A stretch of DNA of 9,082 bases from Cellvibrionales bacterium UBA3090 (GTDB lineage: Bacteria > Pseudomonadota > Gammaproteobacteria > Pseudomonadales > Porticoccaceae): assembly GCA_002367235.1 (NCBI GenBank), contig DFBC01000005.1, forward strand, positions 1 through 9,082. The letters are read 5' to 3'. Below are positions 1 to 5,436 of the stretch, piece after piece (position 1 is the first letter of the stretch; every line of letters begins with the position of its first letter). The position numbers and the translations under genes were made by a program. Under the pieces are notes generated by a model. It saw only the letters and a program-made list of their open reading frames with translations. It was not told the origin of the DNA and ran no database searches.

Positions 1-1
1 C

Positions 2-511
2 GGCATCATCAAGCATGCAAAAGCACTGAACGCATTTGCCAATGCTTCGACCAACTCATACAAACGCCTAATCCCAGGCTTTGAAGCCCCGGTAATGCTA
101 GCCTACTCTGCTCGCAACCGTTCTGCTTCTCTACGCATCCCCTACGTAGCTTCACCCAAAGGTAAGCGCGTTGAAATTCGCTTTGGCGATCCAACCGCCA
201 ACCCTTACCTGATGTTTGCAGCTATGCTGATGGCTGGTATTGATGGCGTACTCAACAAAATCCACCCTGGTGATGCAGCGGATAAGGACTTGTACGACTT
301 ACCTCCAGAAGAAGCTGCCGAGATTCCACAAGTTGCAGGAAGCCTTCGCGAAGCACTGGAAGAGCTGGATGCAGACCGCGAATTCCTAACAGCTGGCGGC
401 GTATTTACAGACGATACCATCGACGCTTACATCGACCTGAAAATGCAAGATGTTTACCGTGTTGAGCACACTACTCACCCAGTTGAGTTCGATATGTATT
501 ACTCTGTATAA
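2..511 (+). CDS. glnA: glutamine synthetase, type I (GS-I beta), C-terminal 169 residues
   Basis: This gene is cut by the left edge; the reading frame is open from base 2. The enzyme joins ammonia to glutamate with ATP and is the main entry of ammonium into metabolism, acting as a cytoplasmic dodecamer. The visible part is roughly residues 300-469 of the family's usual length. It matches E. coli GlnA nearly residue for residue: SYKRL, then EAPVMLAYSARNRSASLRIP carrying active-site arginines, then the VEIRF and DPTANPYL stretches, and the family C-terminus HPVEF-YYSV. The adenylylation loop (KDLYDLPPEE) is intact, with the modifiable tyrosine at codon 293-295, so the enzyme is probably switched off by GlnE when nitrogen is plentiful. 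A strong terminator follows 24 bases after the stop, separating it from ntrBC. Its promoter lies outside the window. Confidence 0.97.
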   Translation, partial: GIIKHAKALNAFANASTNSYKRLIPGFEAPVMLAYSARNRSASLRIPYVASPKGKRVEIRFGDPTANPYLMFAAMLMAGIDGVLNKIHPGDAADKDLYDLPPEEAAEIPQVAGSLREALEELDADREFLTAGGVFTDDTIDAYIDLKMQDVYRVEHTTHPVEFDMYYSV

Positions 512-534
512 GAGTTAGGTCCCTTCAGACCCAC

Positions 535-570
535 AAAAGGCTGTGAAAGCAATTTCACAGCCTTTTTTGT
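535..570 (+). terminator. intrinsic terminator of glnA
   Basis: A perfect 14-bp stem (535-548 with 553-566) closes a GCAA tetraloop of the stable GNRA type (549-552). The right arm ends in an unbroken run of six T (563-568). The left arm starts with AAAA, so the hairpin could also work for transcripts coming from the right, although no minus-strand gene is nearby. It begins 24 bases after the glnA stop and should end most glnA transcripts, so the downstream genes need their own promoters. Confidence 0.93.
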
Positions 571-677
571 TGCCCGCCTCACAGGGTTCAGATCGCAACC
601 GACAAAAAACATATTTTTTTTGTAATAGCAGGCTTTTTCTATGGTCAAATTAGGGCTAGTCTTTATACGAGATAGAT

Positions 678-683
678 GGAGAG
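678..683 (+). promoter_or_regulatory. ribosome binding site favouring a GTG start at 689
   Basis: GGAGAG lies 5 bases before an in-frame GTG at 689. The upstream ATG at 641 has only a pyrimidine-rich stretch in front of it. This site decides the start chosen for the DUF4124 gene. Confidence 0.6.
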
Positions 684-688
684 TCCCT

Positions 689-1222
689 GTGATTAAAGGA
701 AATATCGTGCTTTTAACCCTGCTAGGTATCAGCTTGGCATTTTTTGCTAACGCTGAAGTTTATCGGGTAATTGACGAAGAAGGCGACGTCACCTATACGG
801 ACAACCCGCCGGCAAATGACCCCACCACTGAGGCTATCAGCCTACCAAGCATCAACACCCAACCAGCCATTGAAGTCTTGCACAATGAAAAGCAAGCCTT
901 GGAAACTGCAGCCAATAGCTACCAGCAAATCCTGATTGTAACACCTGCCCATGACTCCACGATTCCACCCGGGCAACAACTGGTGCCCGTTGAAATAAGC
1001 CTTAAACCTACGTTAAAAATGGGGCATTTAGTTCAATTAATATTTGATGGCCAGCCCTATGGCCCGGCAACAAGCACCACCTCATTTAGTATCAGGGCAC
1101 TAATTCGGGGCGAACATCACATCCAGGCCAGAATCGTAGATGGCGAAGGGGCAATTATAGGTGCATCTAGCACCAGTACTATTCACGTCAAGCGTCACTC
1201 CATAAAGCACAACAAAAACTAG
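689..1222 (+). CDS. exported DUF4124 domain protein of unknown function
   Basis: The function is unknown. From the GTG at 689 the product has 177 residues and starts with a standard signal peptide: a lysine at position 3, a hydrophobic core (about 6-19) and an ANA cleavage site before Glu23. The mature N-terminus (EVYRVIDEEGDVTYTDNPP) is the DUF4124 signature, a short beta-rich domain common in proteobacterial envelope proteins. Residues of about 75-170 look like a beta-sandwich, Ig-like domain (VTPAHDSTIPPGQQLVPVEI, later HHIQARIVDGEGAIIG), so a periplasmic binding or structural role is a guess. An ATG at 641 would add 16 residues, including Arg-rich RDRWR before the hydrophobic core, but lacks a good ribosome binding site. 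A DUF4124 gene between glnA and ntrBC is, as I recall, seen in related gammaproteobacteria. Its stop codon touches the NtrC box for ntrBC. Confidence 0.85.
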   Translation: MIKGNIVLLTLLGISLAFFANAEVYRVIDEEGDVTYTDNPPANDPTTEAISLPSINTQPAIEVLHNEKQALETAANSYQQILIVTPAHDSTIPPGQQLVPVEISLKPTLKMGHLVQLIFDGQPYGPATSTTSFSIRALIRGEHHIQARIVDGEGAIIGASSTSTIHVKRHSIKHNKN

Positions 1223-1240
1223 CGCACCATAATGGTGCGC
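1222..1240. promoter_or_regulatory. NtrC binding site (enhancer) for ntrBC
   Basis: The sequence GCGCACCATAATGGTGCGC is a perfect palindrome with 8-base arms around TAA. Its core fits the known NtrC box, GCACC-N5-GGTGC. The centre (about 1231) is about 108 bases upstream of the start expected from the sigma-54 promoter at 1313-1328, a typical enhancer distance; E. coli glnAp2 has NtrC sites near -108 and -140. The first base is also the last base of the preceding stop codon. It could be read as a transcript hairpin, but no T run follows on the plus strand. Confidence 0.75.
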
Positions 1241-1312
1241 CCCGCCATAATTTAAACTAGACTAATAACTAGCATCCCCCTAATTAACTGCGCTAACACC
1301 GCTTTGCAAAAC

Positions 1313-1328
1313 TGGCCCGTAATTTGCT
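1313..1328 (+). promoter_or_regulatory. sigma-54 (-24/-12) promoter of ntrBC
   Basis: TGGCCCG-TAAT-TTGCT matches the sigma-54 consensus TGGCACG-N4-TTGCW at every position but one (C for A). The GG (1314-1315) and GC (1326-1327) are exactly 12 bases apart, as required. Transcription should start near 1339. The -12 element contains the TTG at 1324 that opens the longest ntrB frame, so that codon would not be in the mRNA and cannot be the start. Together with the upstream NtrC box it predicts activation by phosphorylated NtrC under nitrogen limitation. Confidence 0.82.
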
Positions 1329-1407
1329 ACAGCATTTAGCAACGCGACAAAAGAATGTGCTGCTCATGCATTTATACGGAAAGCTTTTTAAGATAAACAG
1401 TGATCAC

Positions 1408-2484
1408 ATGGCCGAAGAGCAATTACATCATTTGTTACTGGATAACCTCAGCACAGCGGTTCTTCTGTTAAATAACGAGCTGAAGATCAGCTATCTGAAC
1501 CCTGCCGCTGAAAGCCTACTTGCTGTCAGCGCAGTTCGCCTTTGCGGTTGCCCGATCACCCAAGTGCTTCATCAGTCCGACAAGGTTCTTAGCTCATTGC
1601 GCAACGCCATGGAGTCCAACCACCCCTTTACTCAGCGACAGGCACTACTGTCTTTGGCCGACGAATCCCATGTTACTGTCGATCTAACCGCCACCCCCAT
1701 ACAGGCGGCAACGTCAACACTACTCCTTATAGAAATGCAGCCCATGGACAGGCTGATGAAAATCAACCGTGAAGAAGCCCTAATCACCACTCACGACACC
1801 ACCCGCAACTTGGTGCGTGGACTAGCTCATGAGATTAAAAATCCATTGGGCGGCATACGCGGCGCGGCACAATTACTCTCTGAAGACCTTAACGATCAGC
1901 CAGAATTACGAGAGTTTACCGATATTATTTCAGCAGAAACCGATCGACTCTGCAGCTTGGTGGACCGATTACTCGGGCCAAACACGATGCCAACATTTGC
2001 CCCCGTAAACGTTCATGAAGTTTTGGAGCACGTTGCCGCATTGGCCGAGACTGAAACCAGGGGCCGCATTGCCATAAAACGCAACTACGATCCCAGCATT
2101 CCCGAACTCAACGGCGATCGAGGACAGCTCATTCAAGCTCTGCTCAACATTGTCAGAAATGCCATTCAAGCCCTCGAAAACAGTGAGCAGGCCGAGCCCA
2201 CTATCCGGCTAAAAACACGCATACAACGTCACTTCACCATTGGAAAAAAACACCACAAGGTCGTGTGCCGTATCGATATTATCGATAACGGTCCTGGTAT
2301 TCCCGAAAACATTATCGACCGCATCTTTTTCCCAATGATTAGCGGGCGGGTTGAAGGAAGCGGCCTTGGACTGCCGATTGCCCAATCCGCCATAAACCTT
2401 CATCAGGGCTTGATCGAGTGCGACCAACTCAACGGCGAAACACGATTTTCACTGTATTTACCACTGGACACACCAAATGAATAA
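1408..2484 (+). CDS. ntrB: nitrogen regulation sensor histidine kinase NtrB (GlnL, NRII)
   Basis: This is a cytoplasmic kinase/phosphatase that adds or removes the phosphate on NtrC in response to PII (GlnB) and so reports nitrogen status. From the ATG at 1408 it has 358 residues. An N-terminal PAS domain (about 7-115, with YLNPAAESLL) is followed by the H-box GLAHEIKNPLGG with the phosphorylated His141 (139 in E. coli). Next come the N-box NIVRNAIQAL, the G1 box DNGPGIP, the FFPMISGR motif and the G2 box GSGLGLPIA, all intact. There is no membrane segment, as expected. The 1408 start gives family length; an in-frame ATG at 1366 would add 14 residues and is still inside the predicted transcript. 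Neither start has a strong ribosome binding site. The last codons overlap ntrC by 8 bases. Confidence 0.95.
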   Translation: MAEEQLHHLLLDNLSTAVLLLNNELKISYLNPAAESLLAVSAVRLCGCPITQVLHQSDKVLSSLRNAMESNHPFTQRQALLSLADESHVTVDLTATPIQAATSTLLLIEMQPMDRLMKINREEALITTHDTTRNLVRGLAHEIKNPLGGIRGAAQLLSEDLNDQPELREFTDIISAETDRLCSLVDRLLGPNTMPTFAPVNVHEVLEHVAALAETETRGRIAIKRNYDPSIPELNGDRGQLIQALLNIVRNAIQALENSEQAEPTIRLKTRIQRHFTIGKKHHKVVCRIDIIDNGPGIPENIIDRIFFPMISGRVEGSGLGLPIAQSAINLHQGLIECDQLNGETRFSLYLPLDTPNE

Positions 2485-3886
2485 ACGAACTGTTTGGATT
2501 GTCGATGACGACCGTTCCATACGCTGGGTCATGGAGAAGGCCTTAAGTCGCGCCGAACTTGATGTGACAACCTTCGAGAATGCCAATTCGCTTCTATCCG
2601 ATCTCGACAAAGGACAGCCGGACACAATTATCAGCGACATCAGAATGCCCGGTATTGACGGATTACAGCTGCTTGAAAAAATTCACGCATCCAACCCCTC
2701 GTTACCCGTCATCATTACCACTGCTCACTCAGACCTGGATAGTGCTGTTGCAGCATATCAAGGGGGGGCCTTTGAATATCTACCGAAACCCTTCGACCTT
2801 GATGAATTAATTGCCGTCACCAATAGAGCGATCAACTTTGCCAGTGAACAAGCCACTGAACAAATCATTGAACCCAGCGAAATAGGGAGCGAAATTATTG
2901 GTGAAGCCCCTGCCATGCAGGAAGTCTTTAGAGCCATTGGCCGGTTGTCGCACTCAAATATCACCGTGTTGATTAACGGCGAATCGGGAACGGGCAAAGA
3001 GCTGGTCGCCAAAGCACTACACGACCACAGTCCGCGTAAAAAAAATCGCTTTATTGCGTTAAATATGGCCGCCATTCCTCACGATCTGATCGAGTCAGAA
3101 CTATTTGGGCATGAGAAAGGTGCCTTTACCGGAGCAACCCAACGAAGAGAAGGCCGCTTCCAACAAGCCGATGGCGGCACCCTGTTTCTGGATGAAATTG
3201 GCGATATGCCTCCTGAGGCACAAACCCGCCTCCTACGCGTCTTAGCGAACGGTGAATTTTATCTGGTCGGCGGCCACACTCCCGTCAAAGTAGATGTGCG
3301 CATTATTGCTGCCACCCACCAAAACCTAGAGCAACTCGTTGCTGAGAATCGCTTTAGGGAAGACCTCTTTCACCGCCTAAATGTTATCCGTATTCATCTG
3401 CCCACACTGGCAGACCGGCGCGAAGACATTCCCAAGCTTATGCAGTACTTTTTTCTACGTGCAGCAAAAGAACTGGAAACCGAGCCTAAAACCCTTTCGC
3501 CCGAAGCTGAAAAATACCTCAGCATGCTTCCTTGGGCGGGAAATGTTCGCCAGCTGGAAAATGCCTGCCGCTGGCTTACAGTCATGGCATCTGGCCGCGA
3601 GGTTCATTTGGAGGATCTCCCTCCTGAGCTCAAGGACAGCCCTGTAGAGGATACGGCGGCAACGGGCAACTGGGAGCAACTACTGCGAAGCTGGGCAGAC
3701 AGGGAATTAAGCTCGGGCAAGCATGATATTCTCACCTTGGCTGTACCGGCTTTTGAGCGGGCTCTCATCGAAACAGCGCTCAGCCATACCAACGGACGAA
3801 AAAGGGATGCGGCAGAGCTCTTGGGGTGGGGAAGAAATACATTAACGCGGAAACTAAAAGAACTGGGGATGAGTGACGACGACTAG
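2477..3886 (+). CDS. ntrC: nitrogen regulation response regulator NtrC (GlnG, NRI), sigma-54 activator
   Basis: This DNA-binding activator uses ATP hydrolysis to open promoters held by RNA polymerase-sigma-54 at nitrogen-limitation genes. The 469 residues equal the E. coli length. The receiver domain (1-120) has the acidic pocket Asp11/Asp12, phospho-acceptor Asp54, Thr82 and Lys104. The central AAA+ domain (about 140-375) has Walker A GESGTGKE (168-175), the sigma-54-contacting GAFTGA loop (215-220), Walker B TLFLDE (235-240) and arginine fingers around Arg294/Arg300. The C-terminus is a Fis-type helix-turn-helix (NGRKRDAAELLGWGRNTLTRKL). All key residues are present, so it should be fully active. 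It starts inside the end of ntrB (ATG at 2477, ntrB stop at 2482-2484), which suggests coupled translation. It probably binds the box at 1222-1240 and controls itself. Confidence 0.98.
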   Translation: MNKRTVWIVDDDRSIRWVMEKALSRAELDVTTFENANSLLSDLDKGQPDTIISDIRMPGIDGLQLLEKIHASNPSLPVIITTAHSDLDSAVAAYQGGAFEYLPKPFDLDELIAVTNRAINFASEQATEQIIEPSEIGSEIIGEAPAMQEVFRAIGRLSHSNITVLINGESGTGKELVAKALHDHSPRKKNRFIALNMAAIPHDLIESELFGHEKGAFTGATQRREGRFQQADGGTLFLDEIGDMPPEAQTRLLRVLANGEFYLVGGHTPVKVDVRIIAATHQNLEQLVAENRFREDLFHRLNVIRIHLPTLADRREDIPKLMQYFFLRAAKELETEPKTLSPEAEKYLSMLPWAGNVRQLENACRWLTVMASGREVHLEDLPPELKDSPVEDTAATGNWEQLLRSWADRELSSGKHDILTLAVPAFERALIETALSHTNGRKRDAAELLGWGRNTLTRKLKELGMSDDD

Positions 3887-3892
3887 AAATAG

Positions 3893-3973
3893 ACTGACGC
3901 CCCACTCTAATCCCTGAAAGGCGCTGGAACTAGACGTCAACAGAAAAGCGATAAGGGGCGTCACTGACGCCCC
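3893..3973. repeat. 11-base direct repeat after ntrC
   Basis: ACTGACGCCCC occurs at 3893-3903 and again at 3963-3973. The second copy supplies the right arm of the hairpin at 3951-3977. The first copy could pair with the same left arm (GGGGCGTCA, 3955-3963), so two exclusive foldings are possible. The local hairpin is longer and should win. Confidence 0.6.
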
Positions 3974-3977
3974 TTAT
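3951..3977. terminator. hairpin between convergent ntrC and secB, likely bidirectional terminator
   Basis: A perfect 12-bp, GC-cored stem (3951-3962 with 3966-3977) has a 3-base loop. It stands between the stops of ntrC (3886) and secB (3992 on the minus strand). Plus-strand transcripts meet only TTATTAA at the end of the stem. On the minus strand the stem is followed by CGCTTTTCTG, a short T run slightly offset from the stem. The position argues for termination of both operons, but neither side has an ideal T run, so efficiency may be modest. Confidence 0.7.
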
Positions 3978-3991
3978 TAATGACCGAAAAC

Positions 3992-4495
3992 TTAATGCGT
4001 GACGCTTTCAGCCTGCTGCTGACCTGTTTTAGCATCGCCCTTAGCCATCGCTTCGGCAAATAATGCTTCAAAGTTAATCGGCGGAATCATCAAGGCAGGA
4101 AAACTCCCCTTAACGACCACATTATCGATAACTTCACGAGCATAGGGGAATAATGTAGTTGGGCAAATCGTATTGAGTACTTGGGCCAACTGGGGACCCT
4201 CAATACCACTGATTTTGAAGATACCAGCCTGATGGGCCTCGACCAAATAAATAGTCTCATCACCATTTTTCACCGTAACCGTAAGCGTTAACTCCACCTC
4301 GTAGTTATGGTCGGCCAGCTTTGTCGTCGACAGTGAAATATCTTGATTAACCTCCGGCTTAACCTGCTTCTGAAAAACAGCGGCACCCATAGGCGTTTCA
4401 AAAGAAAGATCTTTAAGATAGATACGCTGGACAGCAAATTGTGGCGTGGCCACCTGTTCTTCATTAGCCCCTGCCGTAGTGTTATTTTCAGTCAT
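3992..4495 (-). CDS. secB: protein-export chaperone SecB
   Basis: SecB is a cytoplasmic tetrameric chaperone. It keeps secretory precursors unfolded and hands them to SecA for Sec export. The product has 167 residues; the family is usually about 150-170. The N-terminal tail is polar and disordered. The SecB core begins with FAVQRIYLKDLSFETPMG and continues with the KPEVNQDISL and YEVELTLTVTV strands and the EAHQAGIF segment. It ends with the helix around NTICPTTLFPYAREVIDNVVVKG and the PPINFEALFAEA segment, whose sequence is highly typical. The tail is Gln-rich and ends in TH. It is the last gene of the leftward cluster, 98 bases after grxC. That gap is AT-rich and shows no convincing promoter or hairpin. 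The E. coli neighbour gpsA is absent on this side. Confidence 0.97.
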   Translation of the reverse strand: MTENNTTAGANEEQVATPQFAVQRIYLKDLSFETPMGAAVFQKQVKPEVNQDISLSTTKLADHNYEVELTLTVTVKNGDETIYLVEAHQAGIFKISGIEGPQLAQVLNTICPTTLFPYAREVIDNVVVKGSFPALMIPPINFEALFAEAMAKGDAKTGQQQAESVTH

Positions 4496-4593
4496 GTTCT
4501 AGCCTATATTCATCAAGAAACAATAATTAAACGTTGCATTGCTCATTCAACAAAGCGTTTACCCAAGCAATCAGAGAAGCTATTTTGAACCTT

Positions 4594-4854
4594 TCACTCA
4601 TGCGCCGAGATTAAAGCTTCCAACTCTCCCGATTGGTCGAGGTGGTACAAATCATCGTAGCCGCCCACATGGGCTTCACCGATCCAAATCTGGGGAACCG
4701 TGTGCCGACCACTTAGCGTCATCACCTCGCGCCGCAAAACCGGGTCGGAATCAACGGCTATCTCGTGGTATTTCAACCCGCGGCTCGACAATAAATTTTT
4801 AGCGGCCACGCAGTAACCACAAGATCGAGTGGTATATAACTTAACGACTGGCAT
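4594..4854 (-). CDS. grxC: glutaredoxin 3 (GrxC)
   Basis: This is a small glutathione-dependent oxidoreductase of the cytoplasm that reduces disulfides and glutathione-mixed disulfides, for instance in ribonucleotide reductase. At 86 residues it is of normal length, with the whole thioredoxin fold in one domain. The active site is Cys12-Gly-Tyr-Cys15, where most GrxC proteins have CPYC. The cis-proline motif TVPQIWIG and the glutathione-binding GGYDDL motif are present, the latter in place of the GGCDDL of E. coli. The ATG follows the stop of the upstream rhodanese gene by a single base (TGA-T-ATG), so the two are surely co-transcribed and probably translationally coupled. The CGYC change should alter the redox potential but keeps both cysteines. 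Confidence 0.95.
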   Translation of the reverse strand: MPVVKLYTTRSCGYCVAAKNLLSSRGLKYHEIAVDSDPVLRREVMTLSGRHTVPQIWIGEAHVGGYDDLYHLDQSGELEALISAHE

Positions 4855-4855
4855 A

Positions 4856-5266
4856 TCAGCCCTTTACAACCGGCAGCTTCTGGTTGTGCCACTCCATCAT
4901 ACCGCCAGTCAATCGCAGCACATTGAACTCTTTTTGCTGGAGACGCCGACCAATTGGCCCAGAATGCTGCCCCGCCTTATCGGCAATAATAATAGCTTTT
5001 TCACGATGAGGCTCGAGCTCAACCATACGCTCCTGTAGCTTAGCCAGGGGGATATTGATGGCCCCCGCGACATGGCCAGCCTTGAAATCCTTGGCGTCAC
5101 GGATATCCAGTAACACCGCTTCATCCGCATTGAGCATACGGGTCACAACATGAGAAGAAATGGGCTTACCACTTTTGACACGCTCATTAATAGCGAACAG
5201 GTAAATAAGCACCATAAGGACACTCACAAGTATCCACTGCTCACTGATAAAATCAAAAAATTCCAC
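4856..5266 (-). CDS. yibN: membrane-anchored rhodanese-like protein (YibN type), no cysteine
   Basis: The product has 136 residues: one N-terminal membrane helix (about 11-27, WILVSVLMVLIYLFAIN) and then a single rhodanese domain (about 40-132). Rhodanese signatures are clear: VLLDIRDAKDFKAGHVAGAINIP and the C-terminal GGMMEWHNQKLPV. The active-site loop, which in sulfurtransferases begins with the catalytic Cys, reads IIIADKAGQHSG, and the protein contains no cysteine anywhere. E. coli YibN, at the same place in the genome beside grxC and secB, also has Asp at that position as I recall. This is therefore likely a family trait rather than local decay. A non-catalytic, protein-binding role at the inner membrane is inferred; a link to membrane protein insertion is possible given the neighbour secB. 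It is the first gene of the leftward cluster, divergent from gpmI. Confidence 0.9.
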   Translation of the reverse strand: MEFFDFISEQWILVSVLMVLIYLFAINERVKSGKPISSHVVTRMLNADEAVLLDIRDAKDFKAGHVAGAINIPLAKLQERMVELEPHREKAIIIADKAGQHSGPIGRRLQQKEFNVLRLTGGMMEWHNQKLPVVKG

Positions 5267-5326
5267 GATTTACGGCCCTATTTGTCGATTAACAGCCCAT
5301 TTAGAGCCAGTTGCAAACGCGGCCAA

Positions 5327-5355
5327 AGTATACACATCACACCCTCTGATAGGAA
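5327..5355 (-). promoter_or_regulatory. possible sigma-70 promoter for the rhodanese-grxC-secB cluster
   Basis: On the minus strand a good -10 element, TATACT (5327-5332), has a weak TTCCTA (5350-5355) 17 bases upstream. Transcription would start near 5320, giving a leader of about 54 bases before the ATG at 5266. The rest of the 170-base divergent gap (5267-5436) shows no clear operator or hairpin. No convincing promoter or ribosome binding site was found for gpmI on the other strand. Confidence 0.28.
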
Positions 5356-5436
5356 ACCACCAATGGCGTCATAACCACTTTATCGGTAAGATTCACGATT
5401 GACCTTATCACTTCTGAGACCAGCCCAATCAAAACC

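Noticed and set aside
205..420. Minus-strand open frames opposite glnA, ntrC, gpmI and envC.
   Set aside because: They are shadows of well-supported genes, with serine- or arginine-rich low-complexity products and no start signals.
1170..1184. Possible second NtrC site (GCACC half) inside the DUF4124 coding end.
   Set aside because: Only one half-site matches; the other half (TATTC) does not resemble GGTGC.
1222..1240. Minus-strand intrinsic terminator: the palindrome is followed on the minus strand by TAGTTTTTG.
   Set aside because: No minus-strand gene lies to its right that would need ending there, and the palindrome fits an NtrC box at the right distance from a sigma-54 promoter.
2762..2768. 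Run of seven G in ntrC as a possible phase-variation or frameshift tract.
   Set aside because: The frame is intact and the run encodes Gly96-Gly97 and the first base of Ala98, in a receiver-domain segment normal for NtrC. A single short run in a core regulator is weak evidence.
5311..5334. Plus-strand promoter TTGCAA...TATACA for gpmI.
   Set aside because: The spacer is only 12 bases, too short for a sigma-70 promoter.
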